Assembly: GCA_964602985.1 (NCBI GenBank) | Contig: CAZRTJ010000004.1 | Location: 124,001 to 188,000 of the forward strand | DNA: 64,000 nt | DNA from: CAYZJB01 sp964602985 | Lineage (GTDB): Bacteria; CLD3; SB21 | Direction: 5' to 3' | Shown here: piece after piece, positions 17,151 to 25,926 of the stretch | Position numbering within the stretch: position 1 is the stretch's first letter | How the letters are laid out: every line of letters begins with the position of its first letter | Program-made: the position numbers and the translations under genes | The notes under the pieces: model-generated | What the model saw: the letters and a program-made list of their open reading frames with translations, nothing else | The model's database searches: none | What the model was told of the DNA's origin: nothing

Positions 17151-20100
17151 ATGAAACGATTTGCGCTTCAAGAACTGATTCTCGTCCTGAGTCTGTTCAT
17201 GATCACCGAAAGACTGGTGGCAGGGACGTTTACTGTTACCAATACAAATGACGCGGGGGCCGGTTCCTTACGACAAGCGATGATCGACGCTAACGCCGCA
17301 CCGGGGTTTGACGTCATCGACATGACGGGCGCGAGTGGTACGATTACTCTGGCTTCGATGCTTCCCATTATCACGGAGAGTGTGACGATTGTCGGGCCGG
17401 GCACAGGCTTGCTCATTGTCAGCGGAAATAATCAATATCGGGTCATGTTCGTCCAATCTGGATTCGTCGAACTGCGCGATTTTACGATCGCCAACGGCCG
17501 TGCACAGGGCGGCAATGGCGCCGATGACGGCGGTGGCGGCGGCGCCGGCATGGGCGGAGCCATCTTCGTCAACAACGGCGACGTACTGGTTCGAGGCGTC
17601 GTATTCAATAATCATGTGGCGAAGGGTGGTCAGGGTGGCCGGGGCGATTATAACTTCTATGGCGGCGGTGGTGGGGGCATGCGCGGCGCTGGAGGTGCGG
17701 CCAACGGCGGCGGTGGTGGCGGGGGAGGTTTCACAAACAACGGCGGCGCAAGTGGATCGAATGGCGGCAATGGTGCTGCGGATCCATTCTTCGCAGGCGG
17801 AACGGCGGGTACGGCTGGAGAATTTGGATTAGGAGGAGCCGGGAATAATGGCGGCGGCGGCGGAGGGGATGGAGATGTGTTTGGTGGCAATGGAGGAAAT
17901 GGAGGGTTTGGCGGAGGTGGGGGTGGGGGCGGTGCGGCCACGGCACAAGGCGGGGATGCCGGGCATGGCGGATTTGGAGGAGGAGGAGGAGGAGCGGGAC
18001 CTGATGACAGTGGCAATCCCAACGCGGGCGGAAATGGCGGTTATGGCGGGGGCGCCGGAGCGGGCATAGCCTACACCTCCGGCGGCATACCGGGAACATT
18101 CGGAGGAGCGGCGGGTTCGGCCGGAACATCCTTACCGGGTGCTGGCGGCGGAGCGGGACTGGGTGGGGCCGTTTTCGTGAAATCAACCGGTACTTTTCGA
18201 ATGGTTGGATGTTCATTTACGAATTGCGTCGCCGACAGTGGTGGGCGGGGACTGTCCTTCGACGCCGCGTCCAATGGCAGTCGGGGCCAGGGCAAAGGCG
18301 GCGCGATCTTTATTGAGCCGGGCGGAATCGTGATCGACTATGCTGGGAATACCTTCGCCTCCAATACCGCGCGTGACCAGGGCGGAACCGGCAGCGATAA
18401 TCATAACCAATATGGATCGTTTCTGTCCTTTCCGTCACTCCCCGTCGGGCTGTATGCGATTGCGGGGAATGGCCGGCTTCATTTGAAGTGGCGAAAGAAT
18501 CCGGAAGGCACGATCGTGCGCTATCGCATCCTGATGGGAACCTCGCCCAACCCAACGACGCAGGTCGATTCGACTACCGGTGGAATCAACGACACGACGA
18601 AGACCGTCACCGGTTTGACCAATGGCACGCTGTATTACGTTCGCGTAGTGGCGGTCGACCTGCTCGATCAGCCCAGTCTGCCATCCAATGAGGACGCGGC
18701 TGTGCCGGTGGTCGAGCAGGGCAATGCGCTGACCCTCAACGGGAGCAATCAGCATGCACAGATTGCTGCAGCCAGCCACTTGAATTTTTCACAGGCAGAC
18801 GACTTTACGATAACCGCCTGGATCAATCCATCTACGTATCACAACGGTCAAATCTATGACAAGACAGCCAATATAGGCGTCTTCGACGCGCTTCAAATTT
18901 GGACGCACGTCGATGCGGATTCAAGCGTCTATTTCAAACTCGGGAAGGAGCAGATTGTATGGGACGTTCTCCGGTCAAATTACCGCTATGTCCCGGGCGA
19001 ATGGCTCCATGTTGCGTTTGTGAAATCAGGGAATGTGACGAGCCTCTACATTAACGGTCAGTTTGACAATCAACGCACTTTGTCTTTCACCGGGGCAATA
19101 ACGAATCTGGCAGACATAAATGTAGGCCGATTCCGTCGTGACAATTCGGCGTTTTTCGAAGGCTCGATCGATGAAGTTTCGGTGTGGTCGAGTGCACTCA
19201 ATGGCAGCCAGATCCTTGCGACCATGGTGCGGCCCATGAGAGGCGACGAATCAGGAATTCTCGGATTGTGGCATTTTGATGAAGCATCTGGCGAAGCATA
19301 TGATGGGACGGCGAACGCATTGAACGGCACGCTCGTCAACGGAGCATCGCGTATCGCTTCGGGTGCCATGGCTCCCGCGAGCCCGAAGTTTGCCCACACG
19401 ATTGCGAAGAATGAAATGGTTCAAATCCGATGGAGCCGGAGCGTGGAAACAGACTTTCAGAATTACCGCGTGCTGATCGACGTTGCGCCCGATTTTTCCA
19501 GTCCGTTTCAGACGATCAACACTACGGACGGTGACCCGGCCGATACGGTCCGGTCGTTTCTGAGTCTGACGAACGGCGCGTTGTATTACGCGGGCGTGAT
19601 CGCGATCGACAGTGCGGGTAATCTCAGCGATACGACGACGGACGCCGCGGTACCCGTCGTCGAACAGGGGAATGCCCTCACTCTGGACGAGACCAACTGG
19701 ATCGATGTCGGCTCTCACCTGTCCGTCATCGAGGGACGCAATCGCGGTTCTATCAGCGGATGGTTCAAGACCGATTCGGCGGGCGCGGTCTTTTCTCTGA
19801 CGGAAGGAAACGCGGGAATCGGAAATTGGATGCAGGTAATTGTCGGTCCGCAGACCAGTTTTTACACGGACGAGAGCTTTGGATTTTCCATCTCACGAGG
19901 CGGATTCAATCAGTTGAGAATGTATGTGCGAAAAGGCGAATCGTATTACCTGGACAATCGCTGGCATCATTTCGTGATCTGCACCGGTGACGGAGACAAT
20001 CGGATGGTTATCGATGGCGTGCGCGAAACCGTCGACTATGCGACGGGCGGCCCGACGACCAATGAATTCAGTGATATCAGCAATCCGTCGCACATGAGAA

Positions 20101-22157
20101 TTGGCGCGCGGCGGCTGTCAAGCGCCGATGACGTCCAGTTCAATGGACAGTTGGACGAAATCACGATCTGGAGTGGACCGCTGAGTGATTTTGATGTACG
20201 GCAATTGCTCTCGAAGCCCGACGCGGGCATCCGTGACAGCCTGCTTCTCGGTTATCACTTCGACGAACCCGGCGGGGCTGTGGTGTATGACATGTCCAGG
20301 AACGCCCGCGATGGGGCGACTGTCGGTTCGCCGTTGTTCTTCCCGTCCTCGGCCATGGTTCCCCTGATTCCGCGAAATTTGCTGGTCACACCCGGAGCGA
20401 CGAACGGTCTGAACTGGGACCGGAACGTGGAAACCGATATCCTGAATTACCGAATTTATCGGGACACGACCGCAAGCTTCATCACGGGTGAATGGATCGG
20501 GACGGCTCCGGACACATTTTTTGTCGATGCGTGGTCGATCGGCGGGGTGGATTATTATTATGCTGTCACCGCCATAGATTCGGTGACGAATGAAGGCGAC
20601 CGTTCTGCCAATGCAGCCGGCACGAGTACCATCGGCTCTCTGGTTGTGGCGCCAGCGTCTACGATCGATTTTGACACGGTACTTGTGGGAGACAGCGCGC
20701 GTGTGACGATCCGCGTATTTTCCAATGGCGGTTCCGTGATCGTGGACAGCGCGCGATTGGTGTGGGGAACGGCATTCTCGAGACCCAGTGGATCACCTCT
20801 GCCCGATACGCTATTCACGCTCGACACGCTCGTCGGAGTGTTTCAATTCAAACCGACAGATTTCACGACGTACACGGACACGATTCTGGTATTCAGCAAT
20901 GCGGCCGGCGGGCCCCTGCGAATTCCGTTGAGCGGAACGGGGTTTGGGAATACCGCTCCGTTCGCCTTCTTTGTCAAGCCCGTCGGTATGGCGGGATTGA
21001 CCAATTCTGCAACGCCGACGCTGTCATGGAATGGGAGGGGCGATGCAGACGGTCACACCCTTTCGTACATCGTGCAAATTTCCACGGCGTCCGACTTTGC
21101 TACGCTGTCGTTTGAGGATACGACGAACGACACGACGCTGATCGTGTCCACGTCCCTCGCGGAGGGCAACTTCTACTGGCAAGTTCGGGCGGAGGACGGA
21201 TACGGCGGTCAGCGTACCAGCAATACCGGTTTCTTTCGGGTGGATCGGACAGCCCCCGCTCTCTCGATGGGAATTCTGCGCAGTACAGTCCTGCGCGCGT
21301 ATACCGAAGTCTACATTCTGGCGCAGGAGCGTCTACCCAGCGTGTCCGGTACGTTCACGTTGGATACGACTGTGCAGGTGACATTGACGCCAATCCCGGG
21401 TACACTGCTGTATTCGGTTCCTTACAAACTCATGAGCGACGGAACGCTTACTCTGACCATCACGGGAACGGACTCCGCAGGCAATGCCGATACCCTGACG
21501 CGCGATTATGGAGTGATTGGAGTTTCCGCCAGTCGTGCGTTCACATTGGAAGGCGTCGGGTACCACATTCAGGGTAGTGGCATCGGCGATGGATACCTCG
21601 TTGCACGCAGGGATGAGGAGGCCGATGACATCGAGAGTGGGTGGAAGTTTCTAACCGGGGTCGAGATTCTCACCGACGGATCGACTGGCGAACTGAGTCT
21701 GAACGTCCCCTATGATCGAGGACAAGTCGATGATGAACGGAAGATCGGATTGTATGAACAGCGCGGGGGAGGCTGGCAGTACGCAGGAGGGGAAGGATCC
21801 GGTGGACGTCTGGTCGTGCAGGTGAAGAAAGGCGGACTGTACCGGGCTCTGTACAATCCCGACCACGAAATCTTGCCGAAAAAAATCGAACTGGCGCAAA
21901 ATTATCCAAATCCGTTCAACCCGACGACGACGATCCGTTTTGGCTTGCCGACGGAGTCGGTCGTTCGACTGACGGTGTTCAATATCCTTGGACAAAAAAT
22001 TATCGAACTGGTGAACGATGTGCGTCCGGCCGGATATCATACCGTGAACTGGGATGGACGAAATCGCGCAGGTCAATTTGTCGCGAGTGGAATTTACTTA
22101 TATCGTCTGGAAAATGAATTAGGAGTGCTCACCCGCAAAATGCTGTTGATCAAGTGA
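17151..22157 (+). CDS. Giant T9SS-exported protein with Gly-rich, FN3 and LamG modules
   Basis: The 1,668-residue product has a signal peptide (1-25) and a parallel beta-helix-like start (TFTVTNTNDAGAGSLRQAM). An extraordinary glycine-rich tract runs over about 115-345. Next come two fibronectin-III/LamG pairs (about 430-700 and 750-1060), each introduced by VVEQGNALTL, another FN3, a choice-of-anchor D/ASH-like domain near 1165-1260 and an FN3-like segment near 1270-1370. The end from about 1577 is a type A sorting domain (AQNYPNPFNPTTTIRFGLP ... MLLIK). It is exported to the surface by T9SS and probably binds polysaccharide or acts as an adhesin (inference). The start at 17151 follows GGAGGAGG; the upstream extension in frame lacks a signal peptide. 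Confidence 0.9.
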   Translation: MKRFALQELILVLSLFMITERLVAGTFTVTNTNDAGAGSLRQAMIDANAAPGFDVIDMTGASGTITLASMLPIITESVTIVGPGTGLLIVSGNNQYRVMFVQSGFVELRDFTIANGRAQGGNGADDGGGGGAGMGGAIFVNNGDVLVRGVVFNNHVAKGGQGGRGDYNFYGGGGGGMRGAGGAANGGGGGGGGFTNNGGASGSNGGNGAADPFFAGGTAGTAGEFGLGGAGNNGGGGGGDGDVFGGNGGNGGFGGGGGGGGAATAQGGDAGHGGFGGGGGGAGPDDSGNPNAGGNGGYGGGAGAGIAYTSGGIPGTFGGAAGSAGTSLPGAGGGAGLGGAVFVKSTGTFRMVGCSFTNCVADSGGRGLSFDAASNGSRGQGKGGAIFIEPGGIVIDYAGNTFASNTARDQGGTGSDNHNQYGSFLSFPSLPVGLYAIAGNGRLHLKWRKNPEGTIVRYRILMGTSPNPTTQVDSTTGGINDTTKTVTGLTNGTLYYVRVVAVDLLDQPSLPSNEDAAVPVVEQGNALTLNGSNQHAQIAAASHLNFSQADDFTITAWINPSTYHNGQIYDKTANIGVFDALQIWTHVDADSSVYFKLGKEQIVWDVLRSNYRYVPGEWLHVAFVKSGNVTSLYINGQFDNQRTLSFTGAITNLADINVGRFRRDNSAFFEGSIDEVSVWSSALNGSQILATMVRPMRGDESGILGLWHFDEASGEAYDGTANALNGTLVNGASRIASGAMAPASPKFAHTIAKNEMVQIRWSRSVETDFQNYRVLIDVAPDFSSPFQTINTTDGDPADTVRSFLSLTNGALYYAGVIAIDSAGNLSDTTTDAAVPVVEQGNALTLDETNWIDVGSHLSVIEGRNRGSISGWFKTDSAGAVFSLTEGNAGIGNWMQVIVGPQTSFYTDESFGFSISRGGFNQLRMYVRKGESYYLDNRWHHFVICTGDGDNRMVIDGVRETVDYATGGPTTNEFSDISNPSHMRIGARRLSSADDVQFNGQLDEITIWSGPLSDFDVRQLLSKPDAGIRDSLLLGYHFDEPGGAVVYDMSRNARDGATVGSPLFFPSSAMVPLIPRNLLVTPGATNGLNWDRNVETDILNYRIYRDTTASFITGEWIGTAPDTFFVDAWSIGGVDYYYAVTAIDSVTNEGDRSANAAGTSTIGSLVVAPASTIDFDTVLVGDSARVTIRVFSNGGSVIVDSARLVWGTAFSRPSGSPLPDTLFTLDTLVGVFQFKPTDFTTYTDTILVFSNAAGGPLRIPLSGTGFGNTAPFAFFVKPVGMAGLTNSATPTLSWNGRGDADGHTLSYIVQISTASDFATLSFEDTTNDTTLIVSTSLAEGNFYWQVRAEDGYGGQRTSNTGFFRVDRTAPALSMGILRSTVLRAYTEVYILAQERLPSVSGTFTLDTTVQVTLTPIPGTLLYSVPYKLMSDGTLTLTITGTDSAGNADTLTRDYGVIGVSASRAFTLEGVGYHIQGSGIGDGYLVARRDEEADDIESGWKFLTGVEILTDGSTGELSLNVPYDRGQVDDERKIGLYEQRGGGWQYAGGEGSGGRLVVQVKKGGLYRALYNPDHEILPKKIELAQNYPNPFNPTTTIRFGLPTESVVRLTVFNILGQKIIELVNDVRPAGYHTVNWDGRNRAGQFVASGIYLYRLENELGVLTRKMLLIK

Positions 22158-22209
22158 TCGCGGCGCCATCTGGGTTTGTGGATGCTTTCGGTCAGGAAGG
22201 AGGAAACCG

Positions 22210-22602
22210 ATGCTTGACATTGCACAACTGTTGAAGGACGACGACACGGTGATCGCCGTCGTCGGCGCCAATGATCATCCGTCGAAATACGGGTATGTGA
22301 TTTATCGGGACCTCAAGCGGAAGGGATACCGCGTCCTGCCCGTGAATCCCAATGCAAGAACGGTCGATGGGGATCCGGCGTATCCATCGATTGCCGAACT
22401 GCCGATTGTTCCCACCATCGTGAACTTCGTGACGCCTCCGGTCGTGACCTTGAAGACGCTGGCGCAGTGCAAGGCGGCGGGCCTGATGAATGTGTGGATT
22501 CAACCCGGAGCGGAGAGTCCGGAGGTGCTGGACTACGTTCAGCAGAACGGCTTTCATTATCTTGCCAATGCGTGCATCATGGTGATGAGCCGCGTTAAGT
22601 GA
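22210..22602 (+). CDS. CoA-binding domain protein (YccU-like)
   Basis: The 130-residue product is a single Rossmann-like CoA-binding domain: VIAVVGANDHPSKYGYVIYRDLKRKG, then VLPVNPNARTVDGDPAYPSI, VNFVTPP, and the closing WIQPGAESPEVLDYVQQNG with NACIMV. Small free-standing members bind CoA or acyl-CoA; the function is not established. A very strong GGAAGGAGGAA site precedes the ATG. It lies 52 bases after the large T9SS gene. Confidence 0.9.
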   Translation: MLDIAQLLKDDDTVIAVVGANDHPSKYGYVIYRDLKRKGYRVLPVNPNARTVDGDPAYPSIAELPIVPTIVNFVTPPVVTLKTLAQCKAAGLMNVWIQPGAESPEVLDYVQQNGFHYLANACIMVMSRVK

Positions 22603-22635
22603 CGCCGGGCCGAAGGAAGAGCAACGGATAGTCCA

Positions 22636-23037
22636 ATGAAATTTGATTATGCTGACGCCTGGCTACTTGGGGCAATTAAGCTTTCCGAAAGCGGTGACAA
22701 AGGCGCGACCCTGCTTGGTATCATACAAGCTGCGGACTATATCAATCATGCGATCATGACCAATTTGGAATTTGTAACCGGGACCAGGAGATTAAAGAAC
22801 ATCGGACTTATTATTGAGAAAGATAAACGACTCCGGACGTCGGATTCATTCAATGAATGGTGGATAAAGAAGTACGGGCCGAAAAGCAGAATGAGTATTC
22901 AAAAGGCAATCGAGGAGGTTGAGAAGTATTTGAAGGCACAGTACGGGATCATGGAGGAACCAACTACCGACACCCAAACAGAAATTGCTGATGCGGATTG
23001 GGATAAGGCGAGAAGAGAGTATTGTACGTTGGCTTGA
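22636..23037 (+). CDS. Hypothetical protein, winged-helix-like, AT-rich
   Basis: The 133-residue protein is of a family I do not firmly recognise. The N-terminal 80 residues look helical with a winged-helix flavour: DAWLLGAIKLSESGDKGATL, YINHAIMTNLEFVTGTRRL, then IGLIIEKDKRLRTSDSFNEW. The C-terminal part is charged (SIQKAIEEVEKYLKAQYG). Codon use is more AT-rich than its neighbours, which may point to acquisition. It follows the CoA-binding gene by 33 bases. The 115 bases after it, before the convergent IMPACT gene, show nothing recognisable. Confidence 0.65.
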   Translation: MKFDYADAWLLGAIKLSESGDKGATLLGIIQAADYINHAIMTNLEFVTGTRRLKNIGLIIEKDKRLRTSDSFNEWWIKKYGPKSRMSIQKAIEEVEKYLKAQYGIMEEPTTDTQTEIADADWDKARREYCTLA

Positions 23038-23152
23038 GCAACACCCGACCGCATGTTTGCGCTGTGGTCTCTGACAAACCACAAGAATTCACACACGTCT
23101 GGTTTCATGGGCAACGCGCGGTTCGCAAGTCGGCACATCGACACCACAAGTA

Positions 23153-23734
23153 TCATGCGACGCGCACGCGATCCTTTGTTTTTGTCCGGATGGTTTGGAT
23201 GAGTTCCTCCTTCTGAACGCGGCGGATTTTGACGGTTGCGCGATTGGGGTCACCGGCCTGCGTGTGGATGATCTTGCCGCGCCCGTCCGTCACGAGGCGG
23301 ACAAAAAGGGTCATGTCTGCCTGGGGAACTTGAAACTGAACTTCGTCATACAGAATCCGCTTTACCTTTTTCGCCAGCCGTAACGCATTGAGAACCGCAT
23401 CGCGGTAGGCTTGGGGCGAACCGGACGCCCCTGCGCCGGCGCGAACGACGATCGCACAGATATTGGTGAGACCCTCGCCGTCCAGAGTTTCCAATATGCC
23501 GGATGCCGCCTTACCGCCCTCGCCCAAGTCGATCTGCGCGTCGGGGCCGCGTCCGATCTTGACCACGCGCACGGTATCGGCGATCGTGTCAAATTTTGCC
23601 TGCCACGATTTCAGTTGTTGGTTTGCCTGCGCGGCGCTTTCCACCGGCACGACGCACGCGTGAAATTGGGACTTTCGGTCCTCGATCGTGGCTACGGATG
23701 CCGCTTCGATCGTCTGGTATTCGTCGGACAGCAT
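23153..23734 (-). CDS. IMPACT/YigZ-family protein (divergent)
   Basis: The 193-residue product shows the UPF0029/IMPACT layout: start with ASVATIEDRKSQFHACVVPV and a helix AQANQQLKSWQAKF. Where typical members have DDGEPSGTAG, this one has LGEGGKAASGILETLDGEGL; then ICAIVVRAGAGASGSPQAYRDAV as in the family GG.KLG..GL.RAY region. A smaller C-terminal domain may be the YigZ alpha/beta domain. Members bind nucleic acids or ribosomes, with translation-related roles in eukaryotes. The degenerated core motif makes function uncertain. Confidence 0.7.
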   Translation of the reverse strand: MLSDEYQTIEAASVATIEDRKSQFHACVVPVESAAQANQQLKSWQAKFDTIADTVRVVKIGRGPDAQIDLGEGGKAASGILETLDGEGLTNICAIVVRAGAGASGSPQAYRDAVLNALRLAKKVKRILYDEVQFQVPQADMTLFVRLVTDGRGKIIHTQAGDPNRATVKIRRVQKEELIQTIRTKTKDRVRVA

Positions 23735-23878
23735 GATCTATCTCCGGATGTCTGCTCTCGACAATGTGCGATTCCTGCGGGTTTTTCTCCACGAGAAAAT
23801 GGAATGGCTCATCAACCGGGCGCCGTCGCCATCGGGGAGGTCAGGGCTGTCGATTTCCACACTCCGGCGGCTGTCGTC

Positions 23879-23965
23879 TCAGCGGTCGATCGGGATATGC
23901 GCCGGGTGACAACTGTTGCAGGATGCGTCTTTGAGAAATTCGTTGAACGGAGTGCGGATGGGTTT
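23879..23965 (-). other. In-frame open tail with CxxCH motif after a stop codon
   Basis: Directly after the TAA of the lipoprotein gene at 23966, the same frame continues open for 28 codons (KPIRTPFNEFLKDASC, NSCHPAHIPIDR) to a TGA at 23879. It contains CNSCH, a heme c-type motif, at 23906-23920. It could be a relic of a longer gene cut by a stop mutation, or chance. The 23735-23878 stretch beyond it has no recognisable content. Confidence 0.3.
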
Positions 23966-24304
23966 TTACGTCATCAGGCTCTGCTTGATGAGTTTTCCCA
24001 AGACGGCGTCGTCCACACCCATGTCGATCCAAACCGTTTTTGACTCGTCGGTGTAATTGACGATGATGACGGGGATGTATCCCTGGCGAACGGAATCTGA
24101 ATACACCACGCGCCAGACGTCGTCGGACAGTTCGTAGACGGTCGGCTCCTGATAGGGGTACCAACCGATCTTCAGGCCCATGGGTTGGTGGAAGAAGGCG
24201 GCTTGCTGACCGATGGTGCGAAATGCGACCGCTTCATTTCTTGTCGCGGGCCGGGCGCAGGCCAGCATCGCAGCCAGAAGGAAAATCACGGCTAGTGTTT
24301 TCAC
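23966..24304 (-). CDS. Small lipoprotein of unknown function
   Basis: The 112-residue product has a lipoprotein signal (AVIFLLAAMLAC, predicted lipidated Cys16) and a mature domain with PYQEPTVYELSDDVWRVVYS and VIIVNYTDESKTVWIDMG. It is not assignable to a family from sequence alone. The frame continues open after its TAA stop into a CxxCH-bearing tail, so the gene may be truncated. Transcribed divergently from the winged-helix/CreD operon; the shared upstream region is 274 bases. Confidence 0.65.
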   Translation of the reverse strand: MKTLAVIFLLAAMLACARPATRNEAVAFRTIGQQAAFFHQPMGLKIGWYPYQEPTVYELSDDVWRVVYSDSVRQGYIPVIIVNYTDESKTVWIDMGVDDAVLGKLIKQSLMT

Positions 24305-24500
24305 TTTATCTCCTTATGACTTTGTCCTGAGTAAGGATAGGACGTGTGGGTCCCTCAGACCATGACATTTGGCAGGCGTGGAGAGAGAGGGGGGATCGAA
24401 GGACGCAAGACTTCGCAATACCCAGTCAATGATCGCCCCGGCATGCGCAGACGGACTCCCGATGGATCATCCATCTCGTCGAGTCACCAGAAGAATTTTC

Positions 24501-24529
24501 TTGACACCGTGCACGTTTTGTGCTATCTA
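24501..24529 (+). promoter_or_regulatory. Candidate promoter of the winged-helix/CreD operon
   Basis: TTGACA (24501-24506) is followed after 17 bases by TATCTA (24524-24529), preceded by TGC as in an extended -10. A second possible -10, TATAAT, lies at 24555-24560 next to the palindrome below, but without a good -35. The choice between them is open. Confidence 0.4.
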
Positions 24530-24538
24530 TGACAAATA

Positions 24539-24555
24539 ACTTTGCATGACAAAGT
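24539..24555. promoter_or_regulatory. Palindromic operator candidate (ACTTTG-N5-CAAAGT)
   Basis: A perfect 6-base inverted repeat with a 5-base centre (CATGA) abuts TATAAT at 24555-24560, 24 bases before the first gene of the operon. ATGACAAA occurs twice nearby (24529 and 24546). Its position fits autorepression by the winged-helix protein encoded second in the operon; this is inference. Confidence 0.5.
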
Positions 24556-24578
24556 ATAATTAGCGATGAAGGTGACCG

Positions 24579-25181
24579 ATGAATCTCGAAGAGGCGCGTG
24601 AGCAACTGGAGTATGTGAAGGGTGTTCTGGAAAGATCCACCCAGTTTACGCTCATCTCACCGTGGTCGGCCTGGTCGGTGGGACTCTGCGGGTTGGCCGC
24701 CGGAGGATATTCGCACCTGAGGCTTCGCACCAGTCTGGCATACGGCGATGCGATCGACACGCTTTTCTGGGTGTGGCTAACGTGCTTTGTGCTTTCCGTC
24801 GCACTCGCGATCGTGTGGACGCGACGGCGCGCCGGCCAGGAAGGCGTTTCCCTGTGGAATCACCCTGTTCGACAAGGCGTCCGACACTTTGTCACACTGA
24901 CCGTCGTCGGGGGAATCCTGACGGCCGGATGCTTGACATACCACTTATACTTTCTCATTCCGGCTGTCTGGATGCTGTGTTACGGAGCCGGCCTGATCGT
25001 CTCGTCGATGTTTTCACTCCGTGAATTGCGTACGCTGGGGCTGTTCTTTCTCCTCGGCGGAACCGTAGCGCTGTTCTGGCCGGTCTACAATCCCATCCTG
25101 CTGATGGTGACGTTCGGCGCAGGGCATCTGGTACTCGGGACGATCATTCACCTGCGCTATGGACGCCGTCGCGAATCATGA
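24579..25181 (+). CDS. Polytopic membrane protein of unknown function
   Basis: The 200-residue product has a short soluble helix (LEEAREQLEYVKGVLERSTQF) followed by about six membrane helices in two sets, the first split by a basic cytoplasmic loop (TRRRAGQEGVS). No catalytic motif is visible. Proteins of this kind precede a small winged-helix regulator in other genomes, so it may be the sensor or target controlled with it (inference). GAAGGTG precedes the ATG; ATGA overlap with the regulator. Confidence 0.7.
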   Translation: MNLEEAREQLEYVKGVLERSTQFTLISPWSAWSVGLCGLAAGGYSHLRLRTSLAYGDAIDTLFWVWLTCFVLSVALAIVWTRRRAGQEGVSLWNHPVRQGVRHFVTLTVVGGILTAGCLTYHLYFLIPAVWMLCYGAGLIVSSMFSLRELRTLGLFFLLGGTVALFWPVYNPILLMVTFGAGHLVLGTIIHLRYGRRRES

Positions 25182-25474
25182 AAAACCTCATCCATCAGAT
25201 GGACGAGGTCATTCACCAAAAAGTCCGCCTCGCCATGATGACCCTGCTGGCGGCCAACGGGGAAATGGATTTTCTCGAACTGAAAGAACAATTGCAGTTG
25301 ACCGACGGCAATCTCAGTTCGCATGTGGCTCTGCTGGAAAAATCCAAATACGTGGTGGTCAGGAAATCCTTCGTCGGCAAGCGTCCCCGTACGACGATCG
25401 TCATTTCCAAAAAAGGAAACACCGCACTGCAATCGCACCTGGAGGCGTTGCGTCAATTGCTGGAGAATTCATGA
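25178..25474 (+). CDS. Small winged-helix transcriptional regulator
   Basis: The 98-residue product is a single winged-helix domain of the HTH_34/MarR-ArsR-like type: IHQKVRLAMMTLLAANGEMD, recognition helix region TDGNLSSHVALLEKSKYVVV, wing VRKSFVGKRPRTTIVISKKG, and a closing dimerisation helix ALQSHLEALRQLLEN. It probably represses its own operon through the palindrome at 24539. Start and stop overlap its neighbours by ATGA on both sides. Confidence 0.88.
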   Translation: MKNLIHQMDEVIHQKVRLAMMTLLAANGEMDFLELKEQLQLTDGNLSSHVALLEKSKYVVVRKSFVGKRPRTTIVISKKGNTALQSHLEALRQLLENS

Positions 25475-25926
25475 GTCCTCCTTCCCATCGGAATGAGCGC
25501 CCAGAATCAACAGACGTCAGACGCTCCGCCAGGAAGCGATTCCCGTCGTGGCTGGAAAGGACGTGGACATACCGTCTGTGCATGTACTTTGTTTTTCTGC
25601 TGGCTCTATCCGGACTTGCCTATGCCGACCGGCTTCCAACATGGGCGCATGCATTTCCTCATTCGGATTGGGTGGCGCATTTTCTCTTTCTGGGCGGGCT
25701 GGGCTGGATGCTGCACCTTGCCATGCGCCGCCGTCTGTGGCTGTGGCTTCCCGCCGGACCGGCGGTGGCGAGTGTGTGGTCGATCGCCGACGAGTCCTTT
25801 CAGCTTATTTCACCCGTGCGCACGTTTTCGCCGGCCGATATGATTGCCAACCTGCTCGGAATCTGGCTGATGTTTGGGCTGTGGTTTTTGTTTCAAAAAC
25901 GACAAGAAAAGAAAGGATCTGTATGA
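25471..25926 (+). CDS. VanZ-like membrane protein
   Basis: The 151-residue product has about four membrane helices. After a basic N-terminal 35 residues come WTYRLCMYFVFLLALSGLAY, the family DWVAHFLFLGGLGWML helix (DK/DW...H motif), a third helix, then DESFQLISPVRTFSPADMIANLLGIWLM, the VanZ signature (DExxQ...R...DxxxNxxG). VanZ-family proteins affect glycopeptide sensitivity or sit in envelope operons; the exact job is unknown. ATGA overlaps on both ends set the start. Confidence 0.85.
   Translation: MSPPSHRNERPESTDVRRSARKRFPSWLERTWTYRLCMYFVFLLALSGLAYADRLPTWAHAFPHSDWVAHFLFLGGLGWMLHLAMRRRLWLWLPAGPAVASVWSIADESFQLISPVRTFSPADMIANLLGIWLMFGLWFLFQKRQEKKGSV

Noticed and set aside
17657..18022. Proline-rich minus-strand frame
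   Set aside because: Poly-proline results from reading the glycine codons of the T9SS protein backwards.
17496..18185. Possible tandem-repeat or CRISPR-like array
   Set aside because: Units are irregular GGN codons inside an open frame with no equal spacers.
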